Below, in pieces: positions 33,433-42,625 of a stretch of DNA of 64,000 bases (position 1 is the stretch's first letter; each line of letters opens with the position of its first letter). The position numbers and the translations under genes are program-made. This DNA is from Terrisporobacter mayombei (lineage in GTDB: Bacteria > Bacillota > Clostridia > Peptostreptococcales > Peptostreptococcaceae). The DNA is taken from assembly GCF_014333445.1 (NCBI RefSeq), contig NZ_JACRYU010000014.1, forward strand, positions 62,001 through 126,000, in the 5' to 3' direction. A model generated the notes under the pieces. The model did not search any database and was not told the origin of the DNA. It was given only the letters and a program-made list of their open reading frames with translations.

Positions 33433-36400
33433 TTAATCACAACTAACAGGAAGTATTATTATAAACTCACTACCTACACCAACTTCACTTTCCACATATA
33501 TATCACCACCATGAAGAGTTATAAGCTGTTTACAAATAGTAAGCCCTAAACCACTGCCTCCTTTTGACTCAGCGTTTTTATCTACGACTTGATTAAACCT
33601 ATCAAATATTAACCTTTTATTTTCCTCACTAATACCTATACCATTATCCTTTACAGATATTTTAACCTTATCGTCTAGATCATTTACTATTACCTCTATT
33701 AGTCCACCTTTAGGAGTAAACTTAACAGCATTACTAACTAAATTTATAATGCATCTTTCTATTTCCGATTTATCACAGTTAATTAATTTTTCTTCTACAT
33801 CTGTATCAAATATAAATTCAAGACCTTTTTCTTCTATATAATCCCTCATATCAATAACAGTTTCTTCAACTAAATAAACTATATCTATATCTTCTTTATT
33901 TAAAACATAACTATTATTTTCAATTTTTGTATTATCCATAATATTATTAATTAAATTCAACAATCTAGAAGTATTTCTATCCATTATATCCATATAATAA
34001 GATAGCTTATCATGAGTTATAAACATCTCTTTCTTAGAAATATTTCTTATTAATTGGCTGATACCACATAAAACATTTAAAGGAGTTCTAAGTTCATGAG
34101 ATAAATTAACAAAGTAATTATTTTTGTTTTGTTCAAGATTTAATACTTTTTTAAATAATGATTCATTTTTCTCCATTTCTATTCTTAAATCATTAGTTCT
34201 TTCACTAACTAATCTATCTAGCTTCTTTACCTGGTGTCTATTTTTAATTATGGCTAAAGCTATAAGTAATAAATATATACAAATTGCTAATTTACTTTTC
34301 CAAAATGGAGGTTCAATAGTAAACTTAATTACATGTTCTTCACTCATAACACCTTGTTGACTTTTTGCTTTTACCCTTAATTCATATTTACCAGGATTTA
34401 AATTAACAAATAAAATAGAATTATTTTTCGTTGTATCCCACTCTTCTCCATTTAACTTATAATAATATTGAATTGCTCCTGTATTCCTATAATCATTTGT
34501 AAAAAAACTTATCTTTATATTATTTTCACTATACTTAAGTTCAGTATTAGATATATCTTTTTTATTTATTCCATTAACTTCAAAATCATCAATCATAATT
34601 TCTGGTTTAACTTCAAATGCATTTATATCACTAGGATTAAAAACATTAAATCCATTTACACCACCAAAATACATATACCCAGTGCTGGCTTTGAAACATG
34701 ATCTTCCATTAAATTCATTAGATTGAAGTCCATCTATTATAGTAAAATTCTCAAATACATCTTTCTTAGTTGAAAGTCTAGATATACCTCCATTTGTACT
34801 CATCCATATATTGTTATCATCATCAACCAGTACACCATAAACAATATTATTTATAAGTCCATCTTTTTCTGTATAGCTTTCAAATCTATCTTTGTTTGTA
34901 TCTAAAATATTTAACCCATAGCTTGTTCCAACTAATATATTTCCATTTAAATCCTCATTTATATATCTTATACAGTTGCTACTTATGCTAGTTTTATCAC
35001 CTTCAATATTTCTATATACTTTATATTCTTTAGTTTTTGGATTAATTTTTATTAAGCCTCCATCTAAAAAGCATCCAATATAATAATTTCCTTTTGAATC
35101 TTCAAATACAGCTCTTATAAATTTATCCGATACTCCCATATCATCCAGCATATAGGTAATATCTGTAAGGTTGTTATTTGAATCTAATATGGCTAATCCC
35201 TTATAAGTTCCTATCCATAAATTTTCTTTTGAATCAAAAAATAAGGATCTTATTTTATTTGATGGTAAACCATCTTCTTCTGTATAGTTTGTTATAGTAT
35301 AATCATCACCATTTTTAACTAAAACAGATAAACCTTCATTAGTTCCTATAAATATATTATCTTTATATCCTGTTATATCCTGTATTGTATTACTAAGTAA
35401 ATTACTATTTTCTGTATTTATGTACTTAGTACTTTTACCATCCATAATGTTAATTCCTTGTTCGCCAGTTCCCATCCATACTAGATTATCATCGTCTTTG
35501 TATATACCTTGAATCATATCTCCGTTTATACTGTCATTATCATTTGGATTTGACTTATAATGTAAAAACTTAGTATCTGGATTAAAGATAGATACTCCTT
35601 TATATGTACCTAGCCACATAATCCCACTTCTATCCTTAAATAAACAAAATACCATATTATCTACTAAAGTATTGCTTTCATATGCCTTTTTATTATATTT
35701 TTTAAACTTATCCGTTTTATAATCAAAAGCACAAATCCCTTTATCTGTAGCAACCCATAACTTTCCATTAGAATCATTTATCACATCTCTTACAGTATTG
35801 CTCATTATTGAAAATTCACTAGAGGTATTTTTATAATTCTTTACACTTTTATCACTTAAATTTATTCTAAATAATCCATTATCCAAAGTGCAAACCCATA
35901 AATTGCCTTTTGAGTCATCATATACATTATATACTGCACTTTCTCCAATTGTATCTTCATAAGACTTTACTAAGTTTAAATTTTTATCTAACTCAACTAA
36001 ACCCTTATCAGTTCCAACCCATATATGACCATTAGAATCTTCTTTTACTGAATATATATACTGGCTTGGAAGTTCATTTTCTTTAGATAGCACTCTATTA
36101 AATGTATCATTTTCTTCATCATATAAATTAAGTCCATTTATACTTGAAACTAAAAACTTACCTTCTGTAGTATAAAGAATTTGCCATAAATTATTATCAG
36201 ATAAATTACCATTATTTTTATCTGATAAGTAATTTTTTACCTCATCTGTATCTGTATTTATTCGACTTAGTCCATTTATAGTAGAAACCCATATATATCC
36301 TTTTTTATCTTCTATAATATCTACAATATAATTATTAGGGATTGAATTTTTATCATCTTTATCATGTTTATAATATTTAAATTCATATCCATTATATCTA

Positions 36401-36603
36401 TCAAGACCATCATTAGTTCCTATCCATATATAGCCTTTGCTATCTTGGTATATAGTTTCTACAGTAGATTGAGATAACCCATCTTCTATTGTTATATTTT
36501 TAAAATTATAATTTTCAACTATATTTGCATAGCTTGTATTAATATTTATACAAAAAAACATACAAGCCATAGCTAATACTTTTTTTATATGTTTATTTTT
36601 CAT
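33433..36603 (-). CDS. Two-component sensor kinase with extracellular beta-propeller
   Basis: 1056 residues. A signal peptide (1-26) is followed by about a dozen Reg_prop repeats of the type DSKGYIWIGTNDGLDRYN / GNLWVCTLDNGL (two seven-bladed propellers), a Y_Y_Y domain (NDYRNTGAIQYYYKLNGEEW ... LNPGKYELRVKA), one membrane helix (about 770-788), HisKA with NLSHELRTPLNVLCG, and HATPase (NLVSNAVKF, DNGIGI, GSGLGL). There is no fused receiver or AraC domain, unlike the hybrid systems of Bacteroides. The ligand is unknown; relatives sense glycans. No cognate response regulator is adjacent. Confidence 0.9.
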   Translation of the reverse strand: MKNKHIKKVLAMACMFFCININTSYANIVENYNFKNITIEDGLSQSTVETIYQDSKGYIWIGTNDGLDRYNGYEFKYYKHDKDDKNSIPNNYIVDIIEDKKGYIWVSTINGLSRINTDTDEVKNYLSDKNNGNLSDNNLWQILYTTEGKFLVSSINGLNLYDEENDTFNRVLSKENELPSQYIYSVKEDSNGHIWVGTDKGLVELDKNLNLVKSYEDTIGESAVYNVYDDSKGNLWVCTLDNGLFRINLSDKSVKNYKNTSSEFSIMSNTVRDVINDSNGKLWVATDKGICAFDYKTDKFKKYNKKAYESNTLVDNMVFCLFKDRSGIMWLGTYKGVSIFNPDTKFLHYKSNPNDNDSINGDMIQGIYKDDDNLVWMGTGEQGINIMDGKSTKYINTENSNLLSNTIQDITGYKDNIFIGTNEGLSVLVKNGDDYTITNYTEEDGLPSNKIRSLFFDSKENLWIGTYKGLAILDSNNNLTDITYMLDDMGVSDKFIRAVFEDSKGNYYIGCFLDGGLIKINPKTKEYKVYRNIEGDKTSISSNCIRYINEDLNGNILVGTSYGLNILDTNKDRFESYTEKDGLINNIVYGVLVDDDNNIWMSTNGGISRLSTKKDVFENFTIIDGLQSNEFNGRSCFKASTGYMYFGGVNGFNVFNPSDINAFEVKPEIMIDDFEVNGINKKDISNTELKYSENNIKISFFTNDYRNTGAIQYYYKLNGEEWDTTKNNSILFVNLNPGKYELRVKAKSQQGVMSEEHVIKFTIEPPFWKSKLAICIYLLLIALAIIKNRHQVKKLDRLVSERTNDLRIEMEKNESLFKKVLNLEQNKNNYFVNLSHELRTPLNVLCGISQLIRNISKKEMFITHDKLSYYMDIMDRNTSRLLNLINNIMDNTKIENNSYVLNKEDIDIVYLVEETVIDMRDYIEEKGLEFIFDTDVEEKLINCDKSEIERCIINLVSNAVKFTPKGGLIEVIVNDLDDKVKISVKDNGIGISEENKRLIFDRFNQVVDKNAESKGGSGLGLTICKQLITLHGGDIYVESEVGVGSEFIIILPVSCD

Positions 36604-36631
36604 TATAATCCACCTTTATTTTTACAACAAA

Positions 36632-36646
36632 CGACAAAATTCGACT
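36632..36646 (-). promoter_or_regulatory. Tandem Spo0A-box-like sites before the sensor kinase
   Basis: Minus strand AGTCGAATTTTGTCG holds two near matches to TTGTCGAA in tandem, 30-45 nt before the start codon at 36603. Confidence 0.35.
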
Positions 36647-36721
36647 TTTAATCATTGTTATACTATATTACCATACATTAATTTAAATTTGTTGTTAATT
36701 AGAATAATTTATTTGGAAATA

Positions 36722-37080
36722 AATAGATAATCTATTGTCAACATCATAAGTATTTTCTACTGTTACGTTTGTCATGCTATCTTTTTCCTCAGTTTAATTT
36801 CCGTTAGCATTATAAATATAAGTTTTATTCGATGTTTCTTTTCCATCTTTACTTTCTACAGATGATATAAGCTTATTTAGGTTATTATATTCATAACTAG
36901 TAATTGAGCCTTCTTTTATCATTTATGTCTTATTACCAACTTTATCATATTCATAAGTTACACTACTTTTCTTATTAGTTACATAAGTCTTTACAATTCT
37001 CCCTAAAACCCAATTTATAGATTTATAATTCTAGCTTTATTCAAAGTTATTACTATCAATATATTTGATTTAATATTGCT
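36722..37080 (-). pseudogene. Rhs/YD-repeat protein remnant
   Basis: One frame reads VTYEYDKVGNKT, stop, SYEYNNLNKLISS, TYIYNANGN, stop, TYDVDNRLSIY: consecutive YD (Rhs) repeats interrupted by TAA codons, without start or toxin tip. It is the decayed core of a wall-associated or polymorphic-toxin-type Rhs protein. Its place between the sensor kinase and ssrA makes it either old cargo of the element or a piece of an earlier insertion. Confidence 0.75.
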
Positions 37081-37182
37081 CAGTCAAGTTTGTATTAGAT
37101 AATAATATATTTTTTTAATAAAGTGATTATTACAATAATAAAAAAAATATTAAGCTACATTATTAACTCAAAATATAAATTA

Positions 37183-37257
37183 AAATAAAAAAACTACTAA
37201 GTCATAAACTTAGTAGTTCCTTTTTCCTCTTTTCGAGGGTTTGAATGGTGGAGATGA
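37183..37257. repeat. attR: right direct repeat at the ssrA 3' end
   Basis: 75-bp copy of 17098-17172. It contains the last 12 nt of ssrA (37246-37257) and the functional ssrA terminator (ACTACTAAG / CTTAGTAGT with T7, about 37190-37219, minus strand). The 32-bp perfect core is 37226-37257. Confidence 0.9.
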
Positions 37258-37595
37258 GGGGAGTCGAACCCCTGTCCGTAAGCTTTTTCCTCGTTGCGTC
37301 TACGTGTGTAGTCATCTGTTTTAGAATTTCACCGCAGATAGCGTCCAGTGACAAACTCTATCCTTGGCCAGCCCCAGTTAATCCGCTTTTAGTCGAGACA
37401 TCCTAAAAGTAGTTCCCTGCATGAATGATGTCCAGGCCTAGCCGGCAGGAGGGCTAGGCGGGACAAGCAGCAATTAAGCTGCTAAAGCGTAATTATCGTT
37501 TGCGTTTATTTTAAGTTCCCCAGTTTTTACGTGACCCAGAGTAACACGACACGCTGCCCCAAGTTCCGAACCCACGTCGAAACCTTTACACCCCC
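37246..37595 (-). ncRNA. ssrA: Transfer-messenger RNA
   Basis: 350 nt. The 5' end GGGGGTGTAAAGGTTTCGAC and the 3' end with T-arm GGTTCGACTCCCC and CCA are both intact and fold into the tRNA-Ala-like domain. The tag frame at 37503-37474 is GCA AAC GAT AAT TAC GCT TTA GCA GCT TAA, giving tag (A)ANDNYALAA. Works with SmpB, encoded 205 nt upstream, to rescue stalled ribosomes. Its 3' end serves as the integration site of the element. Confidence 0.98.
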
Positions 37596-37799
37596 ATGGA
37601 TGTTTAAAGTCATTGAGACTGCTTGTATATCGCAAACTTTTTTCTTCACCAAATCATATTAAGTTTTTATTTTTATATCTAAAAGGTTGTGTCAAAATTG
37701 GTATACCCTTTATTATCCTGTATTAATTCTTTGACTTTCTGTATATATAATATATTACTTTTTTGATCTAAATGCAACTAAATTAATTTGCTAATATAA

Positions 37800-38258
37800 T
37801 TAATATTTTCCAGTCATCTCTCTCTCTATTCTTCTTTGTGCATCCTTTTTAGCTAAGTCTTGACGTTTGTCATAAAGTTTTTTACCTTTTGCAAGTCCTA
37901 GTTCAAGTTTTACCTTACCATTTTTAAGATACATTCTCAGAGGAACTAAAGAATAACCTTTTATAGTAGTAGCCCCTATTAGTTTTCTGATTTCATATTT
38001 ATGAAGTAATAATTTTCTTGTGCGCAGAGGATCTTCTTTGTAAAAGCTGTTTCCTTGCTCGTATGGACTTATATGAACTTGTTTTAAGAAAACTTCAGAA
38101 TTATCTACAGACGCATAACCTTCTTTTAAGTTAACTCTACCTGCTCTTATTGATTTTACTTCAGTTCCTTTTAATTCTATTCCACATTCATATGTGTCTT
38201 CTATGAAATATTCATGTCTAGCTTTTTTATTTGTAGCTAATGTTTTTTCTCCTGCCAT
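37800..38258 (-). CDS. smpB: SsrA-binding protein
   Basis: 152 residues, full length. [34 protein letters not shown], and a C-terminal basic tail [29 protein letters not shown] that inserts in the mRNA channel. It binds tmRNA and delivers it to stalled ribosomes. AGGTGAG before ATG. The usual rnr-smpB pairing is broken here by four genes. Confidence 0.97.
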   Translation of the reverse strand: MAGEKTLATNKKARHEYFIEDTYECGIELKGTEVKSIRAGRVNLKEGYASVDNSEVFLKQVHISPYEQGNSFYKEDPLRTRKLLLHKYEIRKLIGATTIKGYSLVPLRMYLKNGKVKLELGLAKGKKLYDKRQDLAKKDAQRRIEREMTGKY

Positions 38259-38621
38259 ACTCTCACCTTCTTTATTATTATTTCATTATAACAAGCATTA
38301 GTATACCATATACTTTAATAAATCTCAATATTATTGGTAAATATCGTTAATGAATATGAAAAATATATCACATCAAAATCTGTATCAACAATCTTATTCT
38401 GTCCATTATTTTTTAAAATAAAACTGTAATTATATTCTATATAATTTTAGATTATTTATACTCATTATTAATATCTAAAATTCGTTTCTTTATACTTTAA
38501 AATTACTTATTTAATACAATTATCATAAAAATAGTTCATACTAAATATAATTTTTAATTGTAACATAATCCTTGTATTTACAATATATTGTTAATACAAA
38601 TATAAAAATAGGGGGTCATCT
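38259..38621. other. Divergent intergenic region smpB / ytaF
   Basis: 363 nt with no gene; promoters for smpB (left) and ytaF (right) must lie here. Very AT-rich, no RNA motif recognised. Confidence 0.5.
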
Positions 38622-39272
38622 ATGTTTAGTTCATTATATTTATTACCAGCTCTAGATGCTATTTTACTTGTAAGTGCCCTTTCTATGGATGCATTCGTAG
38701 CAAGTTTTGCATATGGCTCAAGTAAAATCAAAATTCCCTTTAAATCAGCTATAATAATTAATATTGTCTGCTCTACTATTTTAGGTATAGCTCTTTTTAT
38801 GGGCAGTATTATAAGTAACTTTATTCAACCTGCTTTTACTACAAGTATTTGTGTTACTATACTTTTAATGTTAGGCCTGGCTAAATTATTTAACAGTACG
38901 TTAAAATCGTTACTAAATAAAAATTGTAATTACTCTCGAGATTTATCATTTAAACTTTTTGACTTTAATTTTTTTCTTAGAGTTTGTTTAGATAGTACTG
39001 AGGCAGATGTAGATCATTCATTGGAACTTTCCTCCAAAGAATCTTTTTCTTTGGCAGTAGCTCTTTCTCTAGATGGCTTAGCTGCCGGGTTTAGTACAGG
39101 TTTAATATCAGTTAACATTACTCAAATCATACTTTTTTCTCTTATTATAAATATGATTGCTGTATTAGTCGGATGCTTTCTAGGAAATAAAGTAGCAGAG
39201 AAATCAGATTTGAATTTATCATGGTTGAGTGGAGCAACTCTTATTTTATTAGCTTTTTTAAAATTAAAATAA
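38622..39272 (+). CDS. ytaF: Sporulation membrane protein YtaF (MntP-like)
   Basis: 216 residues with six membrane helices in two similar halves, each with an acidic (S)xD motif: LSMDAFVASFAYGSS near the N-terminus and ALSLDGLAAGFSTGL in the second half. This is the YtaF/MntP fold; MntP exports Mn2+, and YtaF is conserved in spore formers. Length is standard. GGGGG 7 nt before ATG. Single gene, convergent with the aldolase fragment, sharing a terminator. Confidence 0.88.
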   Translation: MFSSLYLLPALDAILLVSALSMDAFVASFAYGSSKIKIPFKSAIIINIVCSTILGIALFMGSIISNFIQPAFTTSICVTILLMLGLAKLFNSTLKSLLNKNCNYSRDLSFKLFDFNFFLRVCLDSTEADVDHSLELSSKESFSLAVALSLDGLAAGFSTGLISVNITQIILFSLIINMIAVLVGCFLGNKVAEKSDLNLSWLSGATLILLAFLKLK

Positions 39273-39375
39273 ATATTGATAATATAAAAGTAGAATTATT
39301 TAAATATATTGAGATAAAAATGTATCTATATAAAATTAAATTTTTATTAAGTTTATTTTTTATATTTTTTACATT

Positions 39376-39423
39376 AAAAAGCATTAGATATTCCTAACCA
39401 AAAGAGGAATATCTAATGCTTTT
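39376..39423. terminator. Bidirectional terminator
   Basis: An inverted repeat of about 19 bp (AAAAGCATTAGATATTCCT and complement) between the convergent ytaF and aldolase fragment. Confidence 0.85.
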
Positions 39424-39458
39424 ATCAATAATTTGTATTATAATAGGCTATTTATTAA

Positions 39459-39690
39459 CTATATTTTAAATAATGTAGCTTTTTCTACTATTATATCCTT
39501 TATTCTATCATTTGCTGGACCTAATAATCCTCTTAAAGAAGTTAATGGTGTTGCATTTGGGAATGTTTTATTTACTTCCTCTATATAAGATTTATTTAAC
39601 TCAGTTCCAACATTTATTTTTTTCATACCATCTGATGCACAACGTTTCATATCCTCATCAGATACTCCTGTTCCACCATAAATTATTAAT
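39459..39690 (-). pseudogene. C-terminal fragment of a class II fructose-bisphosphate aldolase
   Basis: About 76 codons continue upstream of any ATG into GGTGVSDEDMKRC and end KINVGTELNKSYIEEVNKTF ... KDIIVEKATLFKI, the typical end of Fba/GatY aldolases with the GGTG(V/I) phosphate loop. The catalytic N-terminal two thirds are missing. The fragment abuts the stop codon of the reductase gene, so it is a deletion product; any product from ATG 39650 would be inactive. Confidence 0.8.
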
Positions 39691-40627
39691 TATTTTCCTC
39701 TATATACTTTTCACAAGAAGTCGCAGCTATAGCACCATCAGAGACTGCCGTAACTATTTGTCTAAGTAATTTAGATCTTAAATCACCTGCTGCATAAACT
39801 CCCTCCACATTAGTTTTCATATTTTCATCAGTTTTAATGTAATTATACTCATCTAATTCTACAGCACCTTTAAATAAATCTGTTGTAGGTATGAATCCAG
39901 CTAATACAAATAACCCAAATGCTCTATCACCTGAAGATAAATCATATCTGAATTTCTCATTAGTAACATTATTAAAATATTCTAAATAAGTTGGTTGATT
40001 TTCTCCACCAATTTCAGAAACCTCACAATTAAATTTAACTTCTATTTTTTCATTAGATAAAACTTTGTCTGCCATAGGTTTTGGGCAAGAGAATTTAGGC
40101 TTTCTTACAAAAATAGTAACTTTTCTAGCAAGCCTTGCCAAATATAAAGATTCTTCTGCTGCAGCATATCCACCACCAACTATAAACACATCTAAATCTC
40201 TATAAAATCCACCATCACATGTAGCACAGTAAGATACTCCCCTACCATAGAATTCATCTTCACCTTTAAATCCTACTTTTCTAGGATTTGCTCCTGTAGC
40301 AATTATTACTGATTTAGCCGAAAACTGTCCCTTTTGAGTATTTATAATTTTAATTTTATCTTCAAAGTTAACATATTCTATTTCTGTATACTCAAATTTC
40401 ACACCAAAACTTTCAGCTTGTTTTCTCATATTATCAACTAAACTTGGTCCATCAATTTCATTTATTCCTGGATAGTTTACTATTTCAAAAGTTGTTACTG
40501 CTTGTCCACCTAAATATTGTTTTTCTATTATTAAAGTATTTAATCCAGCTCTACCTGCATATAATCCAGCAGAAATTCCAGCTGGTCCACCACCAATTAT
40601 TATCACATCATATATCTCGTTCATCAT
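39686..40627 (-). CDS. trxB: Thioredoxin reductase-like FAD protein
   Basis: 313 residues. FAD motif IIGGGPAGISAGLYAGRAG, redox disulfide YCATCDGGFY (CATC), NADPH motif VIVGGGYAAAEESLYLAR, and the C-terminal FAD motif GVYAAGDLRSKLLRQIVTAVSDGAIAA. It would reduce thioredoxin with NADPH or accept electrons from ferredoxin; no thioredoxin gene adjoins. AGGAG before ATG (a second ATG follows one codon later). Confidence 0.9.
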   Translation of the reverse strand: MMNEIYDVIIIGGGPAGISAGLYAGRAGLNTLIIEKQYLGGQAVTTFEIVNYPGINEIDGPSLVDNMRKQAESFGVKFEYTEIEYVNFEDKIKIINTQKGQFSAKSVIIATGANPRKVGFKGEDEFYGRGVSYCATCDGGFYRDLDVFIVGGGYAAAEESLYLARLARKVTIFVRKPKFSCPKPMADKVLSNEKIEVKFNCEVSEIGGENQPTYLEYFNNVTNEKFRYDLSSGDRAFGLFVLAGFIPTTDLFKGAVELDEYNYIKTDENMKTNVEGVYAAGDLRSKLLRQIVTAVSDGAIAATSCEKYIEENN

Positions 40628-40762
40628 AGTCTCTCCTATTATGTCATTTTCTAATTTAATACCAAAGTAAAAATCTTTTAAATATAATATTTAAATAATT
40701 TATCTAGATGATTGTGTCAAATTTTCCTAATAATATAAACATTTTGCTGTTGGATACTAAAA

Positions 40763-40787
40763 AAGTGTAGCTAATCAAACTACACTT
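40763..40787 (-). terminator. Terminator after selO
   Basis: AAGTGTAG / CTACACTT stem just after the selO stop, T-rich on the minus strand. Confidence 0.75.
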
Positions 40788-40795
40788 CATATTTT

Positions 40796-42268
40796 TTATG
40801 TTCCACAGAAAGTTCTATAAGGTTGCGATGAAGGTTTTGGTAAGTCTGAGTATTCTTCTTGTTCTTTTGAATATTCAAATGGATTTCTAAGAACATGAAG
40901 AAGTTTTAACATTACATCATAATTTCCTTCATCTGCTGCTTCGATTGCTTCTTCCACCCTATGATTTCTTGGAATTACTGCAGGGTTAGAATTTTTCATC
41001 AATTCATAAGCTTCTTCTATAGACTCTTCTTGTCTTTCTAATCTTTCTTGCCATGATTTATGCCAGTTTGTAAATTCTGCAGTTGCAAACATTCCACTAT
41101 GCATATTTTTTCTAGTAGTTAATGAAGCAAAAGTATTAGTATAATCTTCACCATATTTTTGCATCATACTTAGTAAATCTTCTACTATAGCTTTATCTAG
41201 TGCTTCTTTATTAAAAATACCTAATTTAGATTTCATTATTGATAGCCAGTTTTCAACAAATATATCTGAAAAACTTGATATAGCATCTTGAGCTACCCTT
41301 ACAGCTTCTTCTTGATTTTCATTAATTAATGGTAACAATGTTTCTGCAAATCTACATAAATTCCATTCTGCCATTATAGGTTGGTTTTTATATGCATATC
41401 TACCATTTCTATCAATAGAACTAAATACTGTATTTGGATCATATTTATCCATAAAAGCACAAGGTCCGTAGTCAATAGTTTCTCCACTAATAGTCATATT
41501 ATCAGTATTCATCACACCGTGTATAAACCCAACTGATTGCCACTTAGCAACTAAACTAGCATGAGCATTTATTACTTCTTTTAGGAAATTCAAATATTTA
41601 TTTTCATCATCTTGAATATGAGGATAATGTCTTTTAATTGAGTAATCAGCTAGCTCTCTTACTTTTTCAATACTTCCAAACTCTGTTGCATATTGGAATG
41701 TACCAAATCTAATATGACTAGCTCCTATACGAGTAAGTACAGCTCCTATTTTTGGCACTTCACGATATACACGAGTATCTGTTTTTACAACTGCTAAACT
41801 TCTTGTAGTAGGTATATTGAGACCATGCATTGCTTCACTTATTATATACTCACGAATCATAGGACCAAGTACGGCTCTACCATCTCCACCACGTGAATAT
41901 GGAGTTCTTCCTGAGCCTTTTAATTGAATATCAAATCTCTTACCATTAGGAGTTATTTGCTCTCCTATTAATAATGCTCTACCATCTCCAAGCATCGTAA
42001 AGTACCCAAATTGATGACCAGCATAAGCCTGAGCAATAAATGCTCCTCCTTCTACGACTCTATTTCCAGCTAATGTTTTGATACCTTCTTTAGTTTTAAG
42101 AGCTTCTACATTAAGACCTAGTTCTTTTGCTAAAGAATCATTAAATATAACTAGTTTAGGTGAATATACTGGATTTATATTAATTTTACTATAAAAAAAA
42201 TTAGGTAAATTTAAATAACTATTATCAAAATTCCATCCTACTTTTATATTTTCATCCTTATTAGTCAT
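40796..42268 (-). CDS. selO: Protein adenylyltransferase SelO (YdiU/UPF0061)
   Basis: 490 residues, full length. Pseudokinase-fold signatures [53 protein letters not shown], the active Asp region [24 protein letters not shown], and the C-terminal end YRTFCGT. SelO transfers AMP to proteins and takes part in redox stress control. The C-terminal Cys stands where eukaryotic SelO has selenocysteine nearby. AAAGGAG before ATG. Monocistronic. Confidence 0.93.
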   Translation of the reverse strand: MTNKDENIKVGWNFDNSYLNLPNFFYSKININPVYSPKLVIFNDSLAKELGLNVEALKTKEGIKTLAGNRVVEGGAFIAQAYAGHQFGYFTMLGDGRALLIGEQITPNGKRFDIQLKGSGRTPYSRGGDGRAVLGPMIREYIISEAMHGLNIPTTRSLAVVKTDTRVYREVPKIGAVLTRIGASHIRFGTFQYATEFGSIEKVRELADYSIKRHYPHIQDDENKYLNFLKEVINAHASLVAKWQSVGFIHGVMNTDNMTISGETIDYGPCAFMDKYDPNTVFSSIDRNGRYAYKNQPIMAEWNLCRFAETLLPLINENQEEAVRVAQDAISSFSDIFVENWLSIMKSKLGIFNKEALDKAIVEDLLSMMQKYGEDYTNTFASLTTRKNMHSGMFATAEFTNWHKSWQERLERQEESIEEAYELMKNSNPAVIPRNHRVEEAIEAADEGNYDVMLKLLHVLRNPFEYSKEQEEYSDLPKPSSQPYRTFCGT

Positions 42269-42625
42269 TTTTTCTCCTTTATATATAAATTTAAAAATCT
42301 TCTTATCTATCTTTAGATTGTGTAATTTAATTTAAATTATTTATACCCCTAAACAAGATTTTGAATAATATTACTTCCTTAATTTACAATAAAGAGAAAT
42401 AAAAATAAAACATTTATAAATTTACTTATTTTTGAATTTTTTCATTTTATCCACAAATCCATTAAATCCCAATTTAAATACTACCTCATATTTCCACAAT
42501 TTGTATTTATCTTGTTGAAAACTTAAACTAGAATATATGTGTACTTCTTCTATTAAATTAAAAAGGTATAGTACTCAATCACTATACCTTTTATCATTTT
42601 AAATATTATTAATTTACATATTAAA
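42269..42625. other. Intergenic selO / rnr with rnr terminator
   Basis: 357 nt without a gene. It holds the selO promoter side and, at 42561-42592, a terminator for rnr (AAAAGGTATAG / CTATACCTTTT). No other structure seen. Confidence 0.7.

Larger units (their letters stand above)
17141..37257. mobile_element. 20-kb integrated element at ssrA, satellite- or plasmid-like
   Basis: Bounded by the ssrA-end direct repeats. Gene order on the minus strand from the ssrA side: Rhs remnant, propeller sensor kinase, unknown small genes, Mor-like regulator, a gene split by a stop, two tiny membrane proteins, unknown genes, family A polymerase, small protein, SF3 helicase, candidate origin, serine recombinase with intron, then XRE/ImmA pair and Pycsar pair. 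No terminase, portal, capsid, tail, relaxase or type IV secretion gene is visible. The bounds rest on the repeats; the kinase end could belong to another, older insertion. Confidence 0.75.

Noticed and set aside
17141..37257. Element considered as a complete prophage or an ICE
   Set aside because: No terminase, portal, capsid, tail, lysis, relaxase or coupling-protein signature found among its reading frames.
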